Positions 27,040-36,589 of a stretch of 64,000 bases of DNA are shown one piece after another; positions within the stretch are counted from its first letter, which is position 1; each line of letters opens with the position of its first letter. The notes beneath the pieces are model-generated. The model was not told where the DNA came from, did no database searches, and saw nothing but the letters and a program-made list of their open reading frames with translations. The position numbers were made by a program, and so were the translations under genes. The stretch is from Lepas anatifera. Its lineage: Eukaryota; Arthropoda; Thecostraca; Lepadidae. The stretch spans positions 868,001 to 932,000 of the forward strand of contig JAOTON010000940.1 in the NCBI GenBank assembly GCA_034440635.1, in the 5' to 3' direction.

Positions 27040-27660
27040 CGGCTCATAAACCGTTTCGGTTGGATTTCCTACCGAAATAAAATAAGAAAGGGACGGCCTA
27101 TGACGGCGTTTCTTTGCGCCTGTGCAATTGTCATTCGCTGTTTTAGCGAGAGCCATTAAGTAACGAGTTCGGATTAACGACTCGGCCATAGGGGGAAACT
27201 TTTCAGTTCCCGTGCTCAGCCGAATGCGGACCGTTTCGGCCCATTTGTGAGCATAAAAACGACCTATTACGGCGTTTTAAGTGCGTTAGTTGAATATACT
27301 TCGCTGTTTGCAGCGATATCGTTTTGATTCGAGTTCGGATTAACGACTCGGCTGTGGAGTGGCAGTGCTCCATTCCATACTTCAACGAATGTGGGCCGTT
27401 TCGGCACATCCGTGAGCATTTTGGTTCTATAAAGACGGCCTATAACGGCGTTTTGCCCCATATTTATCAATAAGATCTGCTGTTTTCAGCGATAGAAATT
27501 ATATTCGTGTCGGATTAGCGACGCAACAGTAGAGTGTTTGCGTTTTGCCTTGATTTCTTTGTGCTCTGGCGAACGCGGACCGTTTCGGCGCATTCGTGAG
27601 CATTTTTTTCTCATTCGATCTGGTCCGCAGGGTTTCTGGCGACTAATAATTAAACCGAGT
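27040..27660 (+). repeat. Leader tandem repeats of element 1
   Basis: About four diverged units of roughly 155-185 bases, marked by CCGTTTCGG (near 27051, 27230, 27397, 27580) and GAGTTCGGATTA (near 27160, 27330, 27503, 27657). Between this array and the gag ATG, bases 27700-28120 have no plus-strand coding; a 78-codon antisense ORF (27843-28079) is not recognised. Confidence 0.65.
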
Positions 27661-28122
27661 TCGGATTACCGGCACAACCAGAGCAAGAAGCGTTTCTCGC
27701 TCAAATAGCTCTCAGTTACTGCATTGTTGGACAACTAAAATAATTTTTTCTAGTGATCACAATATTAGGAATCCAAGAATAACCCTAGCTTCAGGTACAT
27801 TTTTGTTTTGCTTCTCAATTGACAAATATAAATGTTACTGATCTATAGCCAGAAAGGAAACGAGATAACGCCTTGCCAATTGCATTTCGTGAACGGGGAT
27901 TGTAGGCGATCATACACGCAGCTGTAAAACGATACTTTCCCGGCACGATCTCCAGATCCCAGAAGCACAAGCTTGCACATTGATTTTGAAAGACTATTTT
28001 CTTTTACCAATAACAGCCATTGCCACGCATCAGGTAGTTCTTTTCTACCAACATCATTGTGCCAAATTAAAAACCGCACTCGTTTTTTTGTCCAAACTTA
28101 ATTTCAACCAAACCAGACCATA

Positions 28123-29361
28123 ATGTCAGAGTTAGCAGTCAAAATCGCAAACACAACGAAGTTCACGGGGCAAGGGGGAGATGACTGGGAGACTTGGATT
28201 TCACGCTTTGAAATCCGTTTCTGCGATGTGGAGGAAAGTAAATTATCGGGCTTGTTACGCGACGTTTTGGATGGGTCAGCACTAGATGAATGTGGGAAGT
28301 TAGGAAAAACTATTTATACAGATTACAAGAAACTAAAGGAGGCCCTGGAAAAGAAATATGGCACCAGCTCTAACACGCGGCGAGCCCACGCAGAGCTTCG
28401 ACAAGCGAGTCAGCTTCCCGGCGAGGATACAGATATGTTTGCAGAAAGGATAAAAAAGCTGACACAGCTAGCTTATCCGGCACTTACAACTAAACAACTA
28501 GAAGCTACCGCTTTTGAGCATTTCATGTGTGGGCTTTCGGACCATATGCTGCAAGAAAAGCTGCATGGAAGAGACGACATAATCTCCCTGGATGCAGCAG
28601 TACAGGAAGCTAGGAAGATGAAGGAACGCAAGGAAACGCTGGCAGCAATGCAGGCGGCGGTAAAAGGCGGGGAACACGTAGCAGTAGCAGCGCATGGGGC
28701 ATTAACGGCATCCACAACTGCGAGAGAGGACGAGCGACAGAACTCATCACTGCTCGCCATGATGGAGGAACTGCAGAACGAGGTCAAGGAGCTGAAGACC
28801 CATGTGGAAAAAAACAACTGAAGACAATTAAAAGCAAGGAGGGGGGCCGCCTGTTTCGAGTGCGGTGATAACACCCACTTTAGAAGGGATTGCCCGCGGT
28901 TGTTTAGTCCAGGCCGCCAGGTAAATCGCCCGTCCGGTGCAATGAACAACCTCGGACAGCGAAGCAACAGGGCGTGTTTTGAGTGCGGGGATCCCGGCCA
29001 CCTGAGACAGAACTGCCCTCAGTGGTTACCAAGGGGGCGGCAGACAGCCCAGCGACTGCAGTCGACGGGGGTAGAGCGGCAACCAAGGCTGGGATTTCAA
29101 TGCCTGGGATGTGGTAGACACGGACATTCTGTGTCAGAATGTTGGAGAACGCCTGTCTCAGCTGGGGGTGCGGGTTTCCAGCATTCCTCTGGGGATATGG
29201 GCACGGTCACATGTCTGAACTGTGGACAGCAGGGGCATTGGGCAGCTGAGTGTCGTTTCAGATCTCAGCCAGCCACGGAGAATGCGAATAGAAGGGAGTA
29301 CTTCTATGGTAATCCGAGTAGAACAAATGCTGAGGAGAATCGGGCGGGAAACGGGCAGTGA
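28123..29361 (+). pseudogene. gag: gag of element 1 (capsid + four zinc knuckles)
   Basis: The ATG at 28123 opens a capsid domain of 232 codons starting with a DDWETWISRF-type motif, typical of Ty3/gypsy capsids, ending in a charged coiled region. A single in-frame TGA (28819-28821) separates it from the nucleocapsid part, which continues in the same frame to 29361. The nucleocapsid holds four CCHC knuckles: CFECGDNTHFRRDC (28852-28893), CFECGDPGHLRQNC (28975-29016), CLGCGRHGHSVSEC and CLNCGQQGHWAAEC. One or two knuckles are usual, so four is high. The TGA could be a mutation, a readthrough site or a sequencing error. Confidence 0.85.
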
Positions 29362-32300
29362 CTGGGGCTGCGCAGCAGGCGCCAGTCAAAAACCCGGACA
29401 CATTGTCACACCTAAAGCACGCTGCTATCGTAAGAGTGGAGGTCGAGGGACAGGGTACTTGGGCCCTCATTGATTCTGGCGCGGACACTTCTATGATAAG
29501 CAGGGAGTTCGCCGATTCCGTTATCCCCAAGGCTGCTGTTCAAAAGGGGTCCTTTGGAAGCATAACCCAAGCTGGGGGAGACAAAATCGAGGTCACGGGA
29601 CTTGCGGAGGTCGCACTGGCGATACAGTCACTGGAGTTTACGCAACCCATGATGATCATACCAGGCCTCATCTACAAAATAATACTGGGAAGAGATTTCT
29701 GCTGCATGCATAATACGATCCTGGATGACAAGGCCGCATTATTCAAGATCAAGGGACTACATCTGCCCCTGCCCACATATGAGGAGCTGCGCCCGAAGAA
29801 ATCACGCGTAATAACATGCTCTGCGGTGTCTATTCCCGCTAGATCCCGAACGACAGCGTATCTGAAGGTACATGCTTTGGATGGGGTACCACACGGGCCC
29901 ACGGAAGGAAAATGGCAGGGCGTTTTAGAACCTTGTCGTTCAGAAGAAAAACAAGAGTGGCGAGTCCCAAGGGCAGTAACAAACGTGAAGGACGACGGCA
30001 CAGTACCTGTTCACATCACAAATATTGGGGGACATTCACTGACCATTCCATCCGGCGTCGAAGTTGGCACGTTTCATACTATCCAGACAGATGGAACAGG
30101 TGTGTATGAAATTTCGACAGCAGCGCTTACGGAACAGGAAGCGGAACCAGCGGAACGAGACAAAGTCATTCGTGAGCTTGGTCTAGAAGAGGCAGCGGTG
30201 TCAGAGCCAGGAAAAAGGGTGCTTGGAAGATTGGTGGACGAATACATCGATATCTTCAGCAAGAATGATGATGACCTAGGGAAGACCAAGCTGTTGAAGC
30301 ATCATATTGACACGGGCACAGCTGCCCCGATTCGACAACGGCCCCGTCGAATACCCTTGAAGCTGAGAGAGGAGGTGGAACGTCAAAAAGACAAGATGCT
30401 GAGAGACGGAATCATCGAAGAGAGTTCAAGCCCATGGTGTTCTCCGATCGTCCTAGCCAAGAAAAAAGATGGCAGCTTTAGGTTTTGCGTGGACTTGAGA
30501 TCAGTGAACGCAGTTACCCAGAGCCTTCCGGTCCCTATCCCTAGGATTGATGAAAGTCTGGATAGCCTCGCAGGAGCCAAATTCTTTTCAACTTTGGACA
30601 TGGCTGCGGGATATTGGCAAATGGATCTCGCGGAGGAGGATAAGGAAAAGACTGCGTTCAGCACCGGCAAGGGTCTCCACCAGTTTCGAGCCATGCCATT
30701 CGGCTTGAAAAACGCTGGCGCGACTTTCCAACGTCTGATGGAATTGGTACTTGCGGGGGTCGACTCAAAAAGCTGCCTGGTCTATATAGATGATGTAATC
30801 GTCTTCGGAGAAACGGAACAGGCACACCTCAAGCACTTGGAAGAAGTCTTTCAGAGGATCCGAGAAGCAGGGATGAAACTAAAGCCCAGAAAGTGTTGCC
30901 TCGCCAGGGATCAGGTAGTGTTCCTGGGTCACAAGGTGGGAAGGACGGGAGTTCATCCTGACCCTGCGAATGTCGAAAAAGTCAGGAACTGGCCACGACC
31001 TCAAAGGGCTGAAGATCTCAGGAGCTTCCTGGGGCTGGCCAGCTTCTATTCAAGATTCGTGCCGGGGTATTCCGACTTGGTGAAGCCACTCAGGGAGGCG
31101 GCAGAGGAAAAAGGTGACCTGACATGGACAGCGGAGCTTCTCGAAAGCTTCGAGAAGACCAAAGGAAAACTAACTTCGCCACCAGTCTTAACCCTACCCT
31201 CATTCAAGGGGAGGTTCAGCCTAGCGACAGACGCCTCGAACTCGGCGGTGGGGGCTGTGTTGACTGAAACTGTCGATGGGGATGACAAGGTAGTGGCATA
31301 TGCCAGTAAAGTTCTGAACAGGAGTGAAAAAAATGGCACACATACGATAAGGAGTTATGGGCAGTCGTATGGGCGATTAAACATTTCCGACACTATCTCG
31401 CAGCCACAACATTCACTGTGCTGACCGACCACAAGCCTCTCCTTAACCTACCTCATTCCATCAAGGTGGAGGGCGACGCCACAGGTAGAAGGGGACGCTG
31501 GGCCCTGGAGCTAAGCACGTATGATTTTGAGGTGGTGTATCGAAAAGGCTTGGACAATGGTAACGCAGACGCCATGTCCAGACAAGTGTCGAAACACACG
31601 GATACAGCGGTAGAGTCCTCGGGGAGGGCGACGAGAACACCATATACTATACGGCAGCGGCCCAAGAGGAGGGTCCGCAAGCAGCCGCCAGTGACAAGAG
31701 CTCATCCGACAATGAAATCCCAGACGAAAGTTTGCGGAGGGAGCAGGAATTGGACCCAATCTTAAGTGAAGTCCTGGATTGGGTACGACAAGGACATCTT
31801 CCACCGAAGAAGAGGCTTAGGAAGCGTTGCCGTGAACTGCGTCTTCTGGCTCGATTGTTTGATGACCTGAGCATCGAAAACGAGATATTAGTGCTACATA
31901 GAGCGAGAGACGATATTGTTTCAACTGTCCCTCTTTTACCAGTCACATGGCGTCGGGAGGTCCTGAGGATGCTTCATGATGATGTCTCAGCGGGCCACCT
32001 GGGCGCGACCAGGACATTGGAAAAAGTTAAGGCCAGATTCTTCTGGCCAACTATGCACAGAGACGTGTTAGACTACTGTGAAACATGCAGGGATTGTCAA
32101 AGGCGCAGCCGCCCATGCCCACGCCCGCAGGCTTCATTCCGCACAGATTCATATTCGCGGCCATTTGAAAGAATGGCACTCGATATTACCGAGATGCCAA
32201 TGTCATCAAGAGGAAATAAGTACGCCCTCGTGGCAATGGACTATTTTTCCAAATTTGTGTTCACATACCCGATGCCAAATCAGACAGCGGAGACCGTGTC

Positions 32301-33112
32301 AGGGTGTTTACTCGACATGGTGCTTCGCCAGGGGTTCCGGAAAGACTTCACTCTGACCAGGGGAGGCAATTCGAAGCAGCAGTCTTTCAAGATTTGTGTA
32401 GGAGATTAGGAATAAAAAGACCCGCACGTCACCATACCGGCCCCAGAGTGATGGTATGGTAGAGAGGTTTAATCGGACATTGAAGGATATGACGGCGAAA
32501 TACATCAAACCTTGCGGGTCTGATTGGGAGAAACACCTCCCGTTTTTGACGTTTGCCTACAATACCTCCAAGCATGCGGTGACAGGCTACTCCCCGTTCT
32601 ACCTCGTTCACGGCCGTGAAGCACGTCTCCCTGTAGATGAATTAATCGGGACAGAGCGGGGGGTGGTCAGCGTCAAATGCTTCGTCGACAACAACTTACG
32701 TAGGTTGCGGGCCGCCTTTGACCATGTTAAGGACAACATCGACCAGGCTGCCTTTGACATGGTGGTAGGACAGCAGGGCGCAACAGAGGAGGCCGCATAC
32801 GCCTCGGGGCAGAAAGTTTGGGTCGCAGATCACGTCGCTAGTGCAGGCGGCAAGCGAAAGTTGGGGCTGTACTATAAGGGCCCTGGGATAATTCTGCAAA
32901 GGGAGGGACCGAGTAAGTCAGGGGTGGTATACAAGATTCGACTACCTGACGGCAAGGAGACGAGAGTTCATCATGACCACCTGAAGCCAGTGAAAGAACG
33001 AGACTTGAGCCGGACCGCAGCTAGGAAGGGTAACAAAGAGTCAGATGGGCTGATAACAGACCAACCCAGGAATACTAGGAACGGGGAAATACCCCCCAGG
33101 CCAGGGGGGTGA
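29334..33112 (+). pseudogene. pol: pol of element 1 (PR-RT-RH-IN), four frameshifts
   Basis: Starts by frameshift from gag; no ATG is present at the overlap. Protease motif LIDSGADTS with Asp at 29472. Reverse transcriptase has LDMAAGYWQ and YIDD (30783-30794). RNase H has LATDAS and TDHKPLL. Integrase has an HHCC zinc domain (LHDDVSAGH, CETCRDC), first catalytic Asp in ALDITEMP and Glu in MVERFN, then a GPY/F-like tail (YKGPG, IRLPDGKE, HHDHLKP). The reading frame shifts four times, each time as if one base were lost: at the A run 31327-31333, at the G run 31621-31624, near 32341-32348, and at the A run near 32413-32417. The stretch around the second catalytic Asp is thereby out of frame. 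As written, no full-length Pol can be made. Confidence 0.9.
29346..29352 (+). promoter_or_regulatory. Candidate -1 frameshift slippery site
   Basis: GGGAAAC lies in the gag frame as G GGA AAC, the register required by the X XXY YYZ rule, 6 bases before the gag TGA (29359-29361). The pol frame is -1 to gag and is open from 29334 onward, so slippage here would give Gag-Pol. I have not established a downstream pseudoknot. Confidence 0.6.
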
Positions 33113-33408
33113 GAGGGAAGGACATGAGCAGCCCCCTCAGTACCCAACATCTCCCATGATCCCAGACTGGCTTTGGGGGTCTGACAATAACTCCAAGGAG
33201 GGGAGAAGTGATACAACCTATGTAACCCGCAGTGGAAGGTCAGTACGGCCCCCAGATAGACTGCAGCTAGAGTTCTAGTCGCGGAAGCGGGTTGAGCCTC
33301 TTACTCAACGGCAACATTCGGAAGCAATACAACGTAGGACAACCCGTTCGAGTCCGTTGACGGCCGGGCAGTCAGTAGATAGGCTTGACTAACCACACTT
33401 TCTGTTTC

Positions 33409-33410
33409 AG
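33409..33410 (+). promoter_or_regulatory. Candidate splice acceptor before ORF3
   Basis: TTTCTGTTTCAG ends at 33410, a pyrimidine-rich tract followed by AG; the ORF3 ATG begins at 33413. This is the arrangement of a spliced env-type subgenomic mRNA. Confidence 0.55.
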
Positions 33411-33412
33411 AG

Positions 33413-34321
33413 ATGGAAGAGTTCTCTTTGTTCCGGCAGCGGATCTCCAGCCTGGAGGCGAGGCTTGCGCATCCCTGCAGGGGCTGTCAGGAGCTCACTC
33501 GAAGAGTGGAAGCCCTCGAGCAGCGACGACAGGAGGAGGCGCAGGGAGGTGACGATGGCGCGTGCGAAGATCCAATCGACACTCTACTTCGGGAGGCGAA
33601 CGGGGTCCGAATGGAGGATTTTGAGGAGGGAGCAGCTGTGAAGGAAGGGGACGACCTCGAGCAGTTTCTGGCGGACTTCACAGACAACGGGATCTCCAAC
33701 CGAGACGAAGTCCCAGGAAACAGCACTGAGGAAGCACCGGCCAGGCGTCACCTCATATTGGGGGACTCCATCGCGAGGGAGCTGTCACTGCCAGTTCCAG
33801 AGGGTGATACACTAATGAACCTGGCCGAGGGCGGGAACACCTGGCGACGAGAGGATCGCGTCCTGGAGGAACATCTGAGGGAGTGGAGAGAGGAAGCCGC
33901 GAGACGTAAAGAAAAAACGGGCTCAATATTTATATGGATGGGGGGCAACGAGGCGTATGGGAGGCCAGGAGGTAATCCGGACGGCTTGTCGGAGGAGACG
34001 GTTAACGGGGTGCTGCTCATGCTCAGCGCATTTCCCGTTGTGGTGGCTGGGCCCACTGTGCGCCTCTGGGCCGACAGAGGCAAGCCGTACGAGGAGACAG
34101 CCGCCTTCGTCGCGGACCGGTGTCTCGGCGATTTAGCTGAGTGCGCAGGCGTCAGGTTCCGGAGGTACCTTGGTCGGGCCCTGACGGTGTGCAAAAGGAT
34201 GGGGGGGCAGAAGCGGCATGTGGTGGAGGCCACCGATTATTTTGCGGACCACCTCGGGATCCACCTCAGCGAGAGTGGATACCGCCGGGTCGAAGACCGC
34301 CTTAAGGACGTTTTTATGTGA
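33413..34321 (+). CDS. ORF3: coiled coil + SGNH/GDSL-type hydrolase
   Basis: An intact 302-codon ORF in the env position, between pol (ends 33112) and the polypurine tract (34635). Residues 1-45 form a charged coiled coil with a CRGC pair at 22-25. Residues 112-302 resemble an SGNH hydrolase: block I LILGDSIAR with Ser119, block II AEGGNTW with Gly140/141, block III WMGGNEAY with Asn179, and block V DHLGIHLSESGY with His284. The usual DxxH spacing is not met: the nearest Asp is 279, five residues before His. No signal peptide or membrane segment is visible, so it is not a typical envelope. SGNH/esterase domains with coiled coils are known in ORF1 of CR1-type non-LTR retrotransposons; capture from such a source is plausible. 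It is the only intact ORF of the element. Confidence 0.8.
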   Translation: MEEFSLFRQRISSLEARLAHPCRGCQELTRRVEALEQRRQEEAQGGDDGACEDPIDTLLREANGVRMEDFEEGAAVKEGDDLEQFLADFTDNGISNRDEVPGNSTEEAPARRHLILGDSIARELSLPVPEGDTLMNLAEGGNTWRREDRVLEEHLREWREEAARRKEKTGSIFIWMGGNEAYGRPGGNPDGLSEETVNGVLLMLSAFPVVVAGPTVRLWADRGKPYEETAAFVADRCLGDLAECAGVRFRRYLGRALTVCKRMGGQKRHVVEATDYFADHLGIHLSESGYRRVEDRLKDVFM

Positions 34322-34634
34322 ACGCAGGTCGGGTGCCAGAGTTGCGGGAGTGTAAAAGGTGAGGGAGTGTGTTTTTTTGTTGGGAGAGGGGAGTTGTTGT
34401 GTTTTTTTTGTGTCAGAGGCCCGGGGCATCTCGGAGCCCTGATAACAGGATTCGGGTGCCTTGGGGGCTCTTGGTCTCATGGCAGTGCCTTTATTGCTAT
34501 TTGTTGGATGTGCTTGGGGCCTCCAGGCATCTCTAGGTCCTGATAACAGGATTGGAGTGCCTTGGGGGCCTCTGGGTCATTAATGGTAGCGCAGTGTGTG
34601 TCCCTGTATCACGGGGTGACGTTTTCTTTTGTTT

Positions 34635-34645
34635 AGGGGGAGGAG
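34635..34645 (+). promoter_or_regulatory. Polypurine tract of element 1
   Basis: AGGGGGAGGAG abuts the 3' LTR exactly, as needed for plus-strand priming. Confidence 0.9.
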
Positions 34646-34872
34646 TGTGGGACGGGGAGCGTGAGCGCTCCGTGCGCTCCGTCCAGCGGCGGCCGGCTGA
34701 CCGAGCCGGCCGACGGCGCATGCGCGCTGCCCGCTGCTGACCCGGGAGGGGTCAGCCGGGCTGGAGAGTGGCAGTGCGTGCCGGTGGGTTGGTGACGAAG
34801 GGTCGGTTGGTGCTGGATAAGAATACAAGCAGACATCACAGACACCGAGTGTTACGTTGTTACGTCCCAACA
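34646..34872 (+). repeat. 3' LTR of element 1
   Basis: Identical to the 5' LTR by eye except for a tandem 8-bp duplication (GTTACGTT) before the final CCCAACA. Confidence 0.95.
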
Positions 34873-35743
34873 TAGATTAAACTCAGTTCAGTTAACAAAC
34901 ACTAAATTTTGCAGATGTAATGCTGCACATGTTTGATATATTAACACAAAGTTTTGTGAGACTATAATGACAATTGCCAAAGTCATGGCCATTCATCAAA
35001 ACACATGTATATGCTTGGTCCTATGCAAAATGTAGCGCACTGCAATACCCTTATTGGCAGTGGTGTTTGGGAGTAATTTTGTCCGCCTCTAGTTATTATG
35101 CGCCGCATTGCAGCTCCCGTCTGAAAACTGAAGAGGTATGCTGAGCGCCTAAGCATATGTTCCTGGTATGAACGGTAGCGCAGGGTACCCCCGTGTTTGC
35201 CCGGTCTCTTCCATTGTAGCACCAAACCCTAGGAGTTGAGATAAAAAAATCATTACCCACATTTGATCTTCATAGCCCACGTGCAAAGATATATTACATG
35301 CAAATGCCAGACCATGCTTGCTTCTGTCGCTAACTAAGGTGGACTTTGAACTTGTTTTTCCAAAAAAAGATTACCAAAAGAAATAGCGCGGGAAGCTTGC
35401 AAATGGCAAATCACTAACAAACACGAGAAAGACGCCAGCGGACAATGCCGACATTGACCATCTCGTCAGTTAGGAAGTGGGACGTTAGGCTTAGAAATGT
35501 TGAAATATATTATTTTCTAGGTCATCTCCAATGGGGTTGTTAATGAGTCACCGCAAAAAAGTGAATCCACCTGCACAGGATTGATGTATTGTATACAAGT
35601 CTTACACGTGTAGCTCGAGGTTAGAATGGATTTGAAGCGATGGAATGGTGTGTTTGCTGGTAGACTTTGGGTCCTGAAAGACATTACATTGCGGGACCTG
35701 ATTAAAAAATCATGATCTATTATATTGATCCTGAGCTGATTGA

Positions 35744-36581
35744 CACGCGCATTGACGGGGGGCGGGTACCTGCCCCCTCGGGTTTTTCGCAGATAGCAGT
35801 AAAACGGCGGCGCGTAGCGCCGCCGTACTTTGCATACCTTTTTCCTCATCATTTTACAACTTCTGTAAAAATTTTAAGGTTAGGTCATCTCAGGTCAGGT
35901 CACAAGTAAAGGTCAAGTGACCTGACTTAAAAAAAGTTTAAGATAGCATAAGTCTGAGCAGGGTGAACTTATCAGATTGAAACTCATATCACATAATGCA
36001 CCCACCGAGTTCTCTGAAATGTGTTCCGGCATTTTTGATATCGATGACCAAAGGTCAGGTACGAGGCATGACCTCTCCATTGGAAATACATGAGAAAAAT
36101 GGTTTTCGCTGTATAACTCAGTAACGGATAGTGATAGAGCGTTTATTTTAGCTGCATTAGACTCGCCTTGGTTTTGCGGCTCTAATGATATTTTAGATAA
36201 TTTGACCCTGACCTGACCTCAGGTCAGGTCAAATACTTGATTTGACCTAGCAAGGTCAAATTACAAATTATATATCATTCGACTTGGCTTGCTGCGAGAA
36301 TTCATATAGTTTAAGTCGTTTTGCTCTATCTTTACTTGTTCAGATGTAATGGCCGAAAAACTTAATTCACTTGTTATCCCTATTACGACATGTTTTGACC
36401 TCTCGTGACCTAAAATATGACCTGAAAAAAATGGTTCAAATATTTTCGATGGAGAAGTGGATGGGCTACCCAAAACCGTTTACTGTTTTTCGCTACCTAC
36501 CGTGGTTCTCGAGATCTTAGGGGGCGGGTACCCACCCCCTCGTCAAAGTGAAGGTGGCTCAGACCCCCGTCAATGCGCGTG
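35744..36581. mobile_element. TTAA-type MITE, copy c (838 bp)
   Basis: Terminal inverted repeats CACGCGCATTGACGGGGG at both ends. Subterminal hairpins match each other: GGGGGGCGGGTACCTGCCCC left and GGGGGCGGGTACCCACCCC right. Left flank TTGA, right flank TTAA, so one target duplication has mutated. It carries the GGCGGCGCG/CGCGCCGCC-type second hairpin near 35805-35825 and the AAGGTGGCTC motif. AGGTCA words fill the interior, including TGACCTGACCT, one base, AGGTCAGGTCA at 36209-36231. Same length as copy g, in opposite orientation. Confidence 0.85.
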
Positions 36582-36589
36582 TTAAGTGC

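Larger units (their letters stand above)
26672..34872 (+). mobile_element. Ty3/gypsy LTR retrotransposon 1, recent
   Basis: Complete element with TG..CA LTRs of 219 and 227 bp, a 4-bp TAGA target duplication (26668-26671, 34873-34876), leader, gag, pol in the order protease, reverse transcriptase, RNase H, integrase, a third ORF and a polypurine tract. The LTRs are identical except for an 8-bp tandem duplication near the end of the right one, so insertion was recent. The uninterrupted target is visible at 40021-40034 in the opposite inverted-repeat arm. Protein order and the GPY/F-like integrase tail place it in Ty3/gypsy; I cannot assign the clade. Confidence 0.95.
24161..35728 (+). repeat. 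Left arm of large inverted repeat
   Basis: The reverse complement of this arm forms 38714-40985. Matching blocks are 24161-24370, 25918-26671 and 34873-35728. The arm is interrupted by Penelope-like fragments (24371-25917) and by the Ty3/gypsy element (26672-34872). Without insertions each arm is roughly 1.8 kb. The central spacer of about 3 kb holds a TTAA MITE and a family A array. I find no target duplication outside the arms and no ORF that identifies the underlying element. Confidence 0.85.

Noticed and set aside
27843..28079. Antisense 78-codon ORF with a P-loop-like GSGDRAGK
   Set aside because: Spacing does not fit GxxxxGK[ST], and it sits in a retrotransposon leader; likely chance, though captured host sequence cannot be excluded.
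29358..29360. GTG as a start codon of pol
   Set aside because: A eukaryotic retroelement would not use it; the open overlap with gag and GGGAAAC favour frameshifting.
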